The notes under the pieces were generated by a model, which made no database searches, was not told the DNA's origin, and was given only the letters and a program-made list of their open reading frames with translations. Position numbers and translations under genes: made by a program. A DNA stretch of 64,000 bases, taken from contig OX235271.1 in assembly GCA_944472155.2 (NCBI GenBank), forward strand, positions 93,695,256-93,759,255. Reading direction: 5' to 3'. Positions 1-8,993 of the stretch are shown here, in pieces. The DNA comes from Trichobilharzia szidati (lineage: Eukaryota > Platyhelminthes > Trematoda > Strigeidida > Schistosomatidae). Each line of letters begins with the position of its first letter. Position 1 is the stretch's first letter.

Positions 1-710
1 TCAACCTGGCAGATAAGAAAATGATCTCCTTGGATGTCGTCTCTCTTTTCATCAACGATCCACTGACAGAAACCGTATGTTCCATTGGGTCATTTTCTGA
101 TTTAATATTTACTGAATATTACTGTATGTTCCTTTTGTGACTTCATTCAATCCAATAGCATCGATGTCGGTATACCGATTCATTAACAAAAAGAGCTGTT
201 ACTACGATGCACCTTCAACGTCTACTTTAGTTTCAACAACGAAATATACAGGCAAGTAGATGAAGGAGTGATGGGTTCTCCTCCAGGACCCTTCTTGATC
301 GACTCTCTTATGGCTAGCCTAGAAAACAACTCCTTGTCATCAACTGTCACTGACCTCCATCTCTACAAACGATATATCAATGATACTTTCATTATTTGCG
401 ATGAGAATTGTGATGTAAAAACCTACTTCAAATCTTCAATAACGCCCACCCCAAACATCGACTTCACTCTGGAAGTTTATTTTCCAAGAAGGCTGACAAT
501 TCGCTAAGAAGATCCGTCTACAAAAAGCGTACATGGAAGGGATAATTTATCAACTTTCAAAGTTGTATGCCTCTAAGCAGAATGAGAAATCTAATCTACT
601 CCCTCGCCTCGAGGATCCGGAAGATTTGCACTGAGGAGTCAATCGACGAAGAATTGCAAAATTCTATAACATCTTGTCAATCGTTGTCAGCTTAATGAGG
701 TATAACAAAC
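1..710 (+). pseudogene. Penelope-like element reverse transcriptase fragment (broken)
   Basis: Conceptual translation of + gives PLE RT palm sequence: KKMISLDVVSLF near position 20-50, then LLRCTFNV and YRQVDEGVMGSPPGP near 200-295, and an YINDT box near 373-390 where intact PLEs have YMDD. The fragment starts outside the window. An unrelated ~95-base stretch (about 72-165) interrupts the palm, and frames are lost after position 505, where the connector region is still faintly recognisable to about 710. The changed catalytic box (Asp to Asn) and the stops make it dead. It is the same superfamily as the ORF at 2456-4471 but in the opposite orientation. Confidence 0.8.
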
Positions 711-1640
711 TTTCTAAAATCTTTATTTTTCAAATAAGGACTTTACACAATTGCATATTACCCATCAATGAAAAGAAATATGTTGTGTTTCTTTTCGCTT
801 CTCGTAAAGATCACTGATGAGAGTCTTTTTTCGCAAGATTTCTTTGTCTGCCTTACTAACGAATACACACTACTCAAAAATCAAAAGAAAGTAAGTATCT
901 TGTACAAAGAAAGCTCATAAATTCACGTCAACAGACAAGCCAAATACAATTATAAATAGATGTATTTTTAAAACCACAAATTCTACCTTTTTTGTATTAA
1001 CATTGATTAACATTTTTGACCGACAGAATTTTTAAAAAAATTTTTAACTAAACATTAATCCTAAGTAAAAGTGAAACTATTTTGACCCCTTTTCTTTTTA
1101 GTAAATAGATAGTACTGAAAAGAAGCTGGTATTATTTTGTTTTTGCTTTTATTTTTCACTTTAATCAGGTCAAAATATTTTCTAGCGATCAATAATGGAT
1201 GAGATGAAAGGAAAAGTAAATGGTTCCTTTGGCAATAACAGATCACTGTTTTTCAATAAGGTGTTGTTGTTATTGTTGTTTTTTTTTCTTTACTACTATG
1301 TACTGTTACTGCTACTTCATTATGGAATCTGTGTGAAGTCTTAAATTCTTATTAGTTGTCCCTTTTTTTTAGAAAAAAGAGCCTTTTATCTACCACACAA
1401 ATTTATGTAACATACACTTTCATCACAAGAGGTAATGAAAAATGAGAAAAAGCTAAATATAAAAGATTATCATTAATTCTACGGAATCTATGATCTAATT
1501 ATAATTCAAAGAATTCAAAGACTAAGATTGAAGCACTACACGTATCAGATAGAAGTTAAAAGAAATCAGCACTAAAGGGATTTAGTTGAACTAATGAGGA
1601 ATTTATTACGCCTCAAAATTCTAGTAAACGTTTTCAGTCA
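711..1640. other. Unassigned AT-rich stretch
   Basis: No exon, RNA gene or recognisable repeat was seen; only short T-rich and GTT-rich runs near 1260-1290. Confidence 0.4.
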
Positions 1641-2064
1641 TAGCTTGACCATCTCAAACAAACTACAGACCTTCATTAACAGTTGTCTTCGCTCAATACT
1701 CAAGATCAGATGGCCAGAAAAGATCAGCAACAGGGATCTCTGGCAATGAGCGAACCAGCCAGGAACCGATTGTGCAACAAATAGGCAGGAGGAAATGGAG
1801 ATGGATTGGACAAACTCTTAGGAAACAATCAAGTGACATCACTAGACAAGCTATTGCTTGGGTGGAACCCGAAAGGGAAGCGGCGAGTTGGTCGTCAGTG
1901 TAAGGGTGACTTTGAGGAGGTCATGTGAAGAGGAGATGAAAACGTGTGGGCAAACTTGGAGACAGGTGATGACTCTGGCAGAGAACAGAACGCAATGGAG
2001 ACGCACGGCTGAAGCTCTATGTTCCTGTAGGAATTAAAGGATACAATAATAATATAATAACATT
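1641..2064 (+). mobile_element. RTE-1 LINE, 3' fragment
   Basis: This 5'-truncated copy encodes the C-terminal tail typical of the RTE-1 family here (KWRWIG..LR, then the ALC end) with stops and frameshifts. It ends in TAA-type repeats. The flanks taaacgttttca and taacattttca may be a diverged target-site duplication. At 1733-1746 it holds the uninterrupted site that in the copy at 57355-58518 is split by element F. Confidence 0.8.
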
Positions 2065-2455
2065 TTCAACAATACTAAAGGGATATAAATTGAAAAAAAA
2101 CATAACTCAGCAAGCATACCCTTGTTTTACAATTTCATCAGAGCTACGCGGTTAAAATTGATTAGATTATGTGAGACTAATTAACAAGACTGTTTACAAT
2201 TACCAGTTAATTGATTAAAAATGCCCATTAAAATTTTCAAAAGAATAGACACTGAACAAAAAGAACTCTTTTCGATAAATTCATCATCAGGTTCTACAAT
2301 TATATATACATTATAATGAATGAATGAATTAGTCTTATGAACGACATCAATGTTTAAATAACATCAAATCAATAATATTGATAAATTACAGCTGAACAGC
2401 ATCAACATCAAATAAACTGAATGTCAGAAGAATTAGGAAAGGTAATGGTACAAAT
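2065..2455 (-). mobile_element. Noncoding 3' flank of the PLE ORF at 2456
   Basis: This AT-rich stretch lies directly downstream of the PLE stop codon (read on minus). Its first ~250 bases are probably PLE 3' noncoding sequence. On minus, about 2297-2250, CTGATGA is followed 10 bases later by GAAAA, the order of a hammerhead core, but stem II would have only two pairs. Confidence 0.4.
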
Positions 2456-4471
2456 TCATGAGTTTATAGTCCCTACTGAGGGCCAGGGCAGTAGTAGGGG
2501 CTGGACTTGTTTCTTTTGGACACAGAGCGCTGGTTGTTTGAGGCGAATTGCAATAGCCTCTGCTGTTTGGAGTAAGCGGTAAAAAAAAAAAAAAAAAAGT
2601 TTGTTGGGCACCCGGTATATTATGGAGAAGGATTCGTCTACGCTGGCTTTGTGACCGGTTTGCACCAGATGGTCTAATATCGAGCTGTTAATACTTTTAA
2701 CTACACCTTTGCTTAGCCATAGTGGGATATGTTCTCGAGCACGAAAAATCAAGTTCCTAGAGCAACGGCCAACATAACTCGCTCCACAAGCGCAGTTGAA
2801 TTGATAAATACAATTTGAAGTGGCCAGTCTAGGTACTTCATCTTTCAGTCGAGGTAGCACCATCGGTCTTGTAGAGAATAAGATGTGTAGTTCGCCAGCA
2901 TTAAAAGTCCTTTGAACTGCTTTTCTTAATTTCTTTGTAATTAACTCACTTGGTTTATCGCCCTTGAATTGTAGTCGTATATAAAGGGGCTTCTTCTTTA
3001 CAGATAGTGGGTCGTCCTTTTCGGCCTTCTTCGTCATATGTTTCTTGATAAACTTGTCAGGATAACCATTTTCAATTAAAGTATCATATACAATGTCTAA
3101 TTCATCTTTAATCACTTCCTCAGAGCATATAGCTCTAACTCTGTGGCTAAGGGTCTTCACCAAATTCCTTTTGTATTTGATGGGAACGAAGCTATGAAAG
3201 TGTGTATATTGTCCCGTCCAAGTACTTTTTCTATGTAAATTTCTTTTTATGCTTCCGTCTGGTTTTCTTGTAAGTAGGACATCGAGGAAGGCAATTCTGT
3301 CTTGGGATTCCTCCTCGCATGTGAATTTCATAGCCGGATGTACTTCATTGAATTCAGTAATTATTGTAGTCCTATCGGAAGCATTATCACAAAGAATAAA
3401 GGTGTCATCCATATATCGGCAATAAAATGAGAACTTTCTGATAAGGTTGTTCAGAGGTCCATTTTCTAGCTTACTTAGAAAGAAATCAGCCAGAATTGGA
3501 CCTAATGGGGAGCCCATTGCCACCCCGTCCACTTGCCTGTAAAGCGTGCCGTCAAATTTGAAGTTTACATTCATGGTACATCTTAATATCAATTCTTTTA
3601 GGATTTCAGTATGGATTCCAATGTTTATCGACTGCTTGTCCACTTGTTCATATATATAATTAACTGTTTCTATTAGAGGTACATTCGTGAATAACGATGT
3701 TATGTCCAAAGATATCATGGTTTTTTCCTTGATATTAATATCTTTTATTTTGTCTACGAATTCGAATACATCTTTGACGCTATATTTCACTATCTTCTCA
3801 TGCAATGGTTTGAGAATATTTACTAACCATCTAGCTAGAGCATGGTAGGGCGAATTTTGCATATCAAGTATTGGTCTTAACGGTACCCCTGGTTTATGCA
3901 CTTTAGGTAGGCCATACAATCTTGGCATATACGTGCCCGTTGGTCTGATTTCTTCATATAAACTTTCAGAAATTATCTGCTCCTCCCTTAGTTTCTTCAA
4001 ACGTCTGGTTAATTCATTCTCTATTTTGTTATTGAAATCTTTCTTCTCCTCAAGTTTTTGAAACTTCTGTGTATCCTTCAATATATCCTTCATCTTTTTA
4101 ATATAGTCATTTCTATCAAGAAGGACTACTCCTGACCCTTTATCCGGCTTTGTGATTATCGGTCTCTCATCATTTATCAGTCTTTTTAGTTCTTCTCTGT
4201 GTTCCTTTGTCAAGAAACTTTTACTGTCGCATTTGAGGTTTTTGTACTGGTAACAACACTCCACTAGACTGGATTTGAAGCGTTCTAGTTCGAAGGTGGA
4301 TGATGGAGCGAGATCCCTTGTTTGACTAAATAGGTTTTCAAATTCAATATCAGTATCTAAGTAATTAACTCGTTTCGGTCTGTCACAAAATCGAAGGCCA
4401 AGTGAAAGTACTTCAAGTTGCACCTTATTTAATTCAACACTACTATAATTGTAGACGTACTTTTTAGGATC
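2456..4471 (-). CDS. Penelope-like element RT plus GIY-YIG endonuclease ORF, open into the assembly gap
   Basis: The protein copies PLE RNA by target-primed reverse transcription and cuts DNA with its GIY-YIG domain. Counting from 4423, the order is: RT fingers with TKPDKGSGVVLL (91-102); GLPKVHKPGVPLRPI (171-185); catalytic Asp240 in SLDITSLF; GSPLGPILADF (304-314); YMDD (337-340); and FLDVLL (379-384). A Cys-rich GIY-YIG domain follows, with Tyr540, Cys544/546, YVGR (550-553) and the REH triad. It ends LCVQKK..QPLLLPW as in other PLEs. Position 4423 is GTG, not ATG; the frame stays open upstream to 4471, so the true start is in the N gap. An A18 run (2581-2598) encodes five Phe where relatives have PRFLR. 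All other motifs are intact, so this is the youngest PLE in the window. Known relatives include Cercyon of Schistosoma mansoni. Confidence 0.93.
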   Translation of the reverse strand, partial: DPKKYVYNYSSVELNKVQLEVLSLGLRFCDRPKRVNYLDTDIEFENLFSQTRDLAPSSTFELERFKSSLVECCYQYKNLKCDSKSFLTKEHREELKRLINDERPIITKPDKGSGVVLLDRNDYIKKMKDILKDTQKFQKLEEKKDFNNKIENELTRRLKKLREEQIISESLYEEIRPTGTYMPRLYGLPKVHKPGVPLRPILDMQNSPYHALARWLVNILKPLHEKIVKYSVKDVFEFVDKIKDINIKEKTMISLDITSLFTNVPLIETVNYIYEQVDKQSINIGIHTEILKELILRCTMNVNFKFDGTLYRQVDGVAMGSPLGPILADFFLSKLENGPLNNLIRKFSFYCRYMDDTFILCDNASDRTTIITEFNEVHPAMKFTCEEESQDRIAFLDVLLTRKPDGSIKRNLHRKSTWTGQYTHFHSFVPIKYKRNLVKTLSHRVRAICSEEVIKDELDIVYDTLIENGYPDKFIKKHMTKKAEKDDPLSVKKKPLYIRLQFKGDKPSELITKKLRKAVQRTFNAGELHILFSTRPMVLPRLKDEVPRLATSNCIYQFNCACGASYVGRCSRNLIFRAREHIPLWLSKGVVKSINSSILDHLVQTGHKASVDESFSIIYRVPNKLFFFFFYRLLQTAEAIAIRLKQPALCVQKKQVQPLLLPWPSVGTINS

Positions 4472-4971
4472 NNNNNNNNNNNNNNNNNNNNNNNNNNNNN
4501 NNNNNNNNNNNNNNNNNNNNNNNNNNNNNNNNNNNNNNNNNNNNNNNNNNNNNNNNNNNNNNNNNNNNNNNNNNNNNNNNNNNNNNNNNNNNNNNNNNNN
4601 NNNNNNNNNNNNNNNNNNNNNNNNNNNNNNNNNNNNNNNNNNNNNNNNNNNNNNNNNNNNNNNNNNNNNNNNNNNNNNNNNNNNNNNNNNNNNNNNNNNN
4701 NNNNNNNNNNNNNNNNNNNNNNNNNNNNNNNNNNNNNNNNNNNNNNNNNNNNNNNNNNNNNNNNNNNNNNNNNNNNNNNNNNNNNNNNNNNNNNNNNNNN
4801 NNNNNNNNNNNNNNNNNNNNNNNNNNNNNNNNNNNNNNNNNNNNNNNNNNNNNNNNNNNNNNNNNNNNNNNNNNNNNNNNNNNNNNNNNNNNNNNNNNNN
4901 NNNNNNNNNNNNNNNNNNNNNNNNNNNNNNNNNNNNNNNNNNNNNNNNNNNNNNNNNNNNNNNNNNNNNNN
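4472..4971. other. Assembly gap (500 N)
   Basis: A run of 500 N, probably a gap of standard size and not a measured length. It hides the 5' part of the PLE and perhaps an exon of the host gene. Confidence 0.99.
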
Positions 4972-5034
4972 TGTATTGATTTTCATCCTTTCTTTTGCCT
5001 AATGTGTAACCTTTTTATCGTGTGACTTCGTGGA

Positions 5035-5185
5035 GATGTGCCTCATTGGCTTAAGCATTCGGCTTCCAACCAACAGGACACGGGTTCGAATCCCGCTCCA
5101 CTCATCCTGAGCAACTGGATAGCATCATAGGCGCTCGCACGATAAGTATGACTCAGCTTGATACCGGGTAGAGTTGGATTCCAAC
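5035..5185 (+). mobile_element. SINE-D, tRNA-derived
   Basis: A tRNA-like head carries a clear B box (GGGTTCGAATCCC, about 5089-5101) and a paired end (TGGAG / CTCCA). The anticodon arm pairs badly and the body continues past the tRNA, so this is a tRNA-derived repeat and not a functional gene. The same body (agcatcat, then GGCTCAAAG-like sequence) occurs diverged at 38400-38600 and 39010-39190 on minus. Confidence 0.65.
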
Positions 5186-6274
5186 TAACTTGTGACTTCT
5201 CTATCGATTGAATAGTTTCATCTGTGTCAACACGTTTGTTAACTGCAAATTAATCTGATAACATGCTTCTAGAAATTGCTTAGCGTTCTTTGAGTTTCTT
5301 CTGTCTCTTACATTTTTACATTATCTCAGTTAAGTCTATATTCATACAAGTGTATATCATAACTGCTAGCTTGTGCTCATAGATTTGGAGATGAAGAGTA
5401 CACTAGCTTTGGTTAACATAGTTTCTTGTCATGAAAATGAGAAGTCATAAGTAAATCTCCGAACAGAACCAGTCACAGTCAGGTTTACTAAAAAATACTG
5501 ATATTTTATCTGTAAGGAACACCTAACGGCCAGTTTCACGCTGAGACTAGCAGTGAAGAAGTTGTCTAGAAGGACAATGGAATCTAAGCACTGAAGTCAT
5601 TCAGCTCAGAAAGTAAAATAATATCCATAGCTCAATGTTCACAATAGAAGTTAATAGCTTCAGTTAGCAATCGGTTTTCGATAATAATAATAATAATAAT
5701 AAGGTTCGTTTAAACCAGTAATACCCCTTATTTTCTTCTAAAAATTGAAACAAAAGTCGGTCGTACGCTTTCGTAAAATGTTTGGACAAGATGTTTATAG
5801 TCAGTGGATCAGATGTTGAAGTCCTTTCCTAAGTATAGCAATAAACGCCTAAGTATTCAATTTGTCAGGATTTACATAAGAGCATGTACTGTGGAAAATA
5901 TAGTCAACTGTTCTGATACGGCTAGCATGAAACTTTAGAAAGGACGATGCAGAAGTAAAGAGTTTCCCCATACCTTTCGACTATTGCAATAATTCCCGTG
6001 TATAGGACTTTTCAGCCACATTGCACAAGAAGATCAGTAAGTACCAGTTCGTCGCTTGTTCCGATCATCCTTACAAATTCACGTGTAGCTGCCAATACAA
6101 AGTAGTAAGCCTCTGTTCGCCTCTGTTCCAATGAGCCTTAGGTTAAGTGGTTTGTAGGCATTCACATACTCACACTCTGACTAATTAATTCTGAATACTT
6201 TATAGGAAGTACCTGTGGCTTAAAAAAGTTTAATGCGCCAAAAGTATTCGACTTTGTTTCATTTTGTTGGATCT
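5186..6274. other. Unassigned stretch
   Basis: No coding or RNA signal was recognised; a short (ATA)n run lies at about 5682-5702. Any upstream exon of the SID-1 gene here was not identified. Confidence 0.4.
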
Positions 6275-6285
6275 ATAAGTGCAAA

Positions 6286-6624
6286 GTCCCTTAAGATCAG
6301 CAATAGGGATCTTTGGGAGCGAACCAACCGGGAACCGATTGTGAAACAAATAGGCAGGAAGAAATGGAGATGGATTGGCCATACTCTGAGGAAACCATCA
6401 AGTGACATCACTAGACAAGCCAGTGCTGGAGTGGAACCCGAAAGGGAAGCGGCGAGTTGGTCGTCAGTGCAAGGGTGACTTGGAGGAGGTCATTTGAAGA
6501 GGAGATGAAAACGTGTGGGCAGACTTGGAGCCAGGTAAAAACTCTAGCAGAGAACCGAACGCAGTGGAGACGCGCCGCTGAAGCCTTATGTTCCTCTAGG
6601 AATTAAAGGAAATAATAATAATAA
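6286..6624 (+). mobile_element. RTE-1 LINE, 5'-truncated copy with target-site duplication
   Basis: This is a 3' fragment of RTE-1 ending tgttcctctaggaattaaagg plus TAA repeats. It is flanked by an 11-base direct repeat, ataagtgcaaa, at 6275-6285 and 6625-6635. Its reading frame is broken by several stops. Confidence 0.9.
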
Positions 6625-6639
6625 ATAAGTGCAAAACCT

Positions 6640-7285
6640 TCAACCAGTCGTTTTGTTCGTTGACTCCAATTTCGACACATATATACAGTCATTCCACTCC
6701 TCGTTTTCCTCCGTTATATATGTTTTAAAAATTTCATGCAACCGGTTCCCTTTATTAGTTTGAAGAGAGAAAGAATGAACATTTTTGCAGGATAATATGA
6801 GCTCGTTTTATTTCGTGGATTCTCATCAACTGCATACATCTTTTTCATAATAACTTTGAGTTATAGATAGAAGGCATAAGGAACATAATTCCAGAATTCG
6901 ATGTAGGTAGACAGGTTATTCGGTGTCAAAAAACAACTAATTATATATAGTGGAATTAGATAAGAGGGGTAAGAGTTCAGATTTCTATTGGAAAACAACA
7001 CAGATTGGTTAGAGGCATATTACATGTATATATGTTTTATATGTTTCAAACGCAATGAAAAATTCACAATTTACTTGTGTGTTGTTATATGGGCAGATGC
7101 ATAGTACTGTCTTTGTCACATCTAATCCTCCTACTGTAAATAGTTATTCAGTCATAACATCAAAGTATGTCACTGATTTTAATGCTGTTTGCTTCATCCT
7201 TCGATTCTTGTTCCACCTGCTTTGATAAGATAAACAAGGAATGTGTTTGTATGACGACATTTTCTGTCACACCTTCATGTGTCGA
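6640..7285. other. Unassigned AT-rich stretch
   Basis: No feature was recognised on either strand. Confidence 0.4.
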
Positions 7286-7289
7286 TGAA

Positions 7290-7550
7290 TTCCTGACTGA
7301 CTGAATTTCAACACAGACATCCGAACAGAAATACAGCTGTTCAAGTTGCCACATTCCATGACGCATATAAAGGTAGAGGGAACAGAGATTCAAAAGAACT
7401 ATAATAAGCAGAAATGTGCAAAGGGAAAGAACAGCAACGTGGCATAACATCAAGGTTTAATGGATATAATAGATAACAAAGGCTGAATACATCTACGCCC
7501 ATTATAAACCGTTCTGAGCCATTATCGCCAATCTGTAGATGAATCTAAAT
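7290..7550 (-). mobile_element. RTE-2 LINE, old 3' end
   Basis: On minus this matches the last ~250 bases of RTE-2 (tgcatctgcgcc-like sequence, then the gacttgaa...ttctatgt block and a GACT-rich tail near 7290). It is heavily diverged. Confidence 0.65.
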
Positions 7551-7563
7551 GAGTAATTACTCT

Positions 7564-7860
7564 CTGATCGCATGGGGAGATTTCATCATGAGCTGACATC
7601 AGTTAGAAAAACTACTGGAAAACCACCTGGGAGTACTGGACAGCTATTCCGTTCTAGTTTGGGACTTTTCAGCAGTACGCACCCACCGGGATTCGAACCC
7701 AGGACCTTCTGTTTACAAGGTGAGCTCGTAGACCATTGAGCCACTGGGACCCGATCCAGTGGTCCTTGAATTCTAACTTCTGCCAATTCTCTAACTGATG
7801 TCAGCTCATGATGAAATCCTCCATGCAATCAAACAAAATCCCTACAAAACCAATACTTGA
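7564..7860 (-). mobile_element. SINE-A (Smalpha-like), composite inverted insertion
   Basis: The left ~220 bases are SINE-A on minus: tRNA-like head with B box at about 7690-7702, ribozyme region 7632-7680, tail with tcatcatgagctgaca. The right end (about 7785-7860) is the SINE-A 3' end on plus, giving ~40-base inverted termini. One 10-base duplication, taattactct (7554-7563 and 7861-7870), encloses both, so they arrived together. The hammerhead is degraded: CTGCTGA replaces CTGATGA and GGAA replaces GAAA. Confidence 0.85.
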
Positions 7861-8164
7861 TAATTACTCTTTACTAATAATAAGGCTTTATTTTGATAGT
7901 GTTCAATATGTATTGAAGCTCCTAATCGTTTCATTTATTACGTCATGGAAACAAACACACAGCCTGTCTATAAGTTAGAATTAGGATGTTTAGGCATGGT
8001 GTAATGTTTTCTGAAATGAAGTTGTTATTATTTACCCGCATGAATTTTTTTTTCATCTACACCTTAGAATTTCTCGTTACACCTTGATATATTTCTCCTA
8101 CGAAATTCAGCTTCGTGTTTCTTCTCTATCCAACGTGAATGTCTTAAGGAATAGTAAAAGCAGC

Positions 8165-8570
8165 AGCAGCAGTTTGCACCAAAGAAAGGACTAGACACGT
8201 CACACTAGTTACTAGTGTCCAATGAAAATATCCACTACAGTCCTACAGGAGGTCAATCGCGAGCCCGAATAGCTCAGCGGTAACGTCTCTGACTGCAGCA
8301 CTGAGTGGGTGACGCGGGTTCGAATCTCAGAAGGGACATGAGTTCCTTCAAGGTTGCAGATACGCCTTGCTGATGAGTGCCAACTAGCACGAAACCTAGG
8401 TCCAAGAGTTCCTGCCGATTGCCTCCAACTATCTAATAGTACAAATCAATGTGCACCGTGATGGCTAGCTACCTAGAATGGTGGCCACATTGCAAAACCT
8501 GACTGATAGAATTCAGTCTGCACCAAAGAATGGACTAGACACGTCACACTAGTTACTAGTGTCTAATCAA
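8165..8570 (+). mobile_element. SINE-C, tRNA-derived ribozyme SINE, 1.2-unit tandem insertion
   Basis: A full unit is preceded by an extra copy of its own 3' end: the block with ggactagacacgtcacac occurs at about 8174-8226 and again at 8519-8570, a period of ~345 bases. The tRNA-like head has an A-box-like tagctcagcggtaacg (8277-8292) and a B box (gggttcgaatc, about 8319). A hammerhead follows at 8363-8410. The 3' end folds as ACACTAG-TTA-CTAGTGT. A 12-base duplication, agtaaaagcagc (8153-8164, 8571-8582), flanks the whole, so more than one unit was inserted at once. Confidence 0.88.
8363..8410 (+). ncRNA. Hammerhead ribozyme of SINE-C, core intact
   Basis: The sequence has CTGATGA (8370-8376), stem II GTGC-CAACTA-GCAC (8377-8390), GAAA (8391-8394), a short self-complementary stem III CCTAGG and then TC. 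Stem I pairs CTTG (8366-8369) with CAAG (8403-8406). All invariant hammerhead residues are present, and cleavage would follow the TC at 8402. The tiny stem III matches schistosome and PLE hammerheads, which may act as dimers. No activity is claimed. Confidence 0.85.
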
Positions 8571-8856
8571 AGTAAAAGCAGCTGTTTAACCAGTCGTTGG
8601 CATAGTCAGCCTGTGACCTGACCACAATTCTTAGGTTATGTGTAGAATGCGACTCTAAACTGAGTCTAGTTAAGGCTTTAAAATTCATTTTTTAAAAATT
8701 TCGTATTCTTAACTGATTTTTTGCTTTATTACTTAAGTTTGTGTACGTGTGTATTTGTGTGTGTGTGTGTTTGTGCCTATCCGTCATTATTTGCTATCTG
8801 AAAATATTTTTACTGAATACTTTTTAATATCATGTGAAATGTTTTTCTTCTCTCAG

Positions 8857-8993
8857 ATACCGCCTATATGTATATACTTGCTATGTTAATTATGCTGAAA
8901 ATTTATCAAACAAGGCATCCAGACGTAAATGCATCAGCTCATTCAGCCTATATGGTTATGGCTGTCGTTATTTTTCTTGGTGTTCTGGGTGTT
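8857..8993 (+). CDS. SID-1 family gene, exon 1 of those in the window
   Basis: The acceptor is ttcttctctcag and the donor gtaagt. Two bases complete a split codon, then 45 codons end in phase 0. It encodes a membrane segment ([11 protein letters not shown]), the family motif [14 protein letters not shown] and a second hydrophobic segment ending FLGVLGV. Confidence 0.93.

Noticed and set aside
4429..4986. 185-codon open frame across the gap
   Set aside because: It consists almost wholly of N; there is no sequence to translate.
5035..5110. Functional tRNA gene (anticodon loop CTTCCAA)
   Set aside because: The anticodon stem has mispairs, the body continues past the tRNA end, and diverged relatives exist; it is a tRNA-derived repeat.
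6883..6905. End of the missing upstream SID-1 exon (cagaattcgat followed by gtaggt)
   Set aside because: The phase does not fit the two-base start of the exon at 8857 and no family motif precedes it.
7586..7828. 80-codon frame on minus as a host protein
   Set aside because: It lies wholly inside SINE-A; similar frames ([20 protein letters not shown]) recur in other SINE-A copies because of the tRNA head.
8264..8335. Functional tRNA at the head of SINE-C
   Set aside because: A and B boxes are present, but the arms do not fold as a full cloverleaf and the sequence recurs as part of SINE-C.
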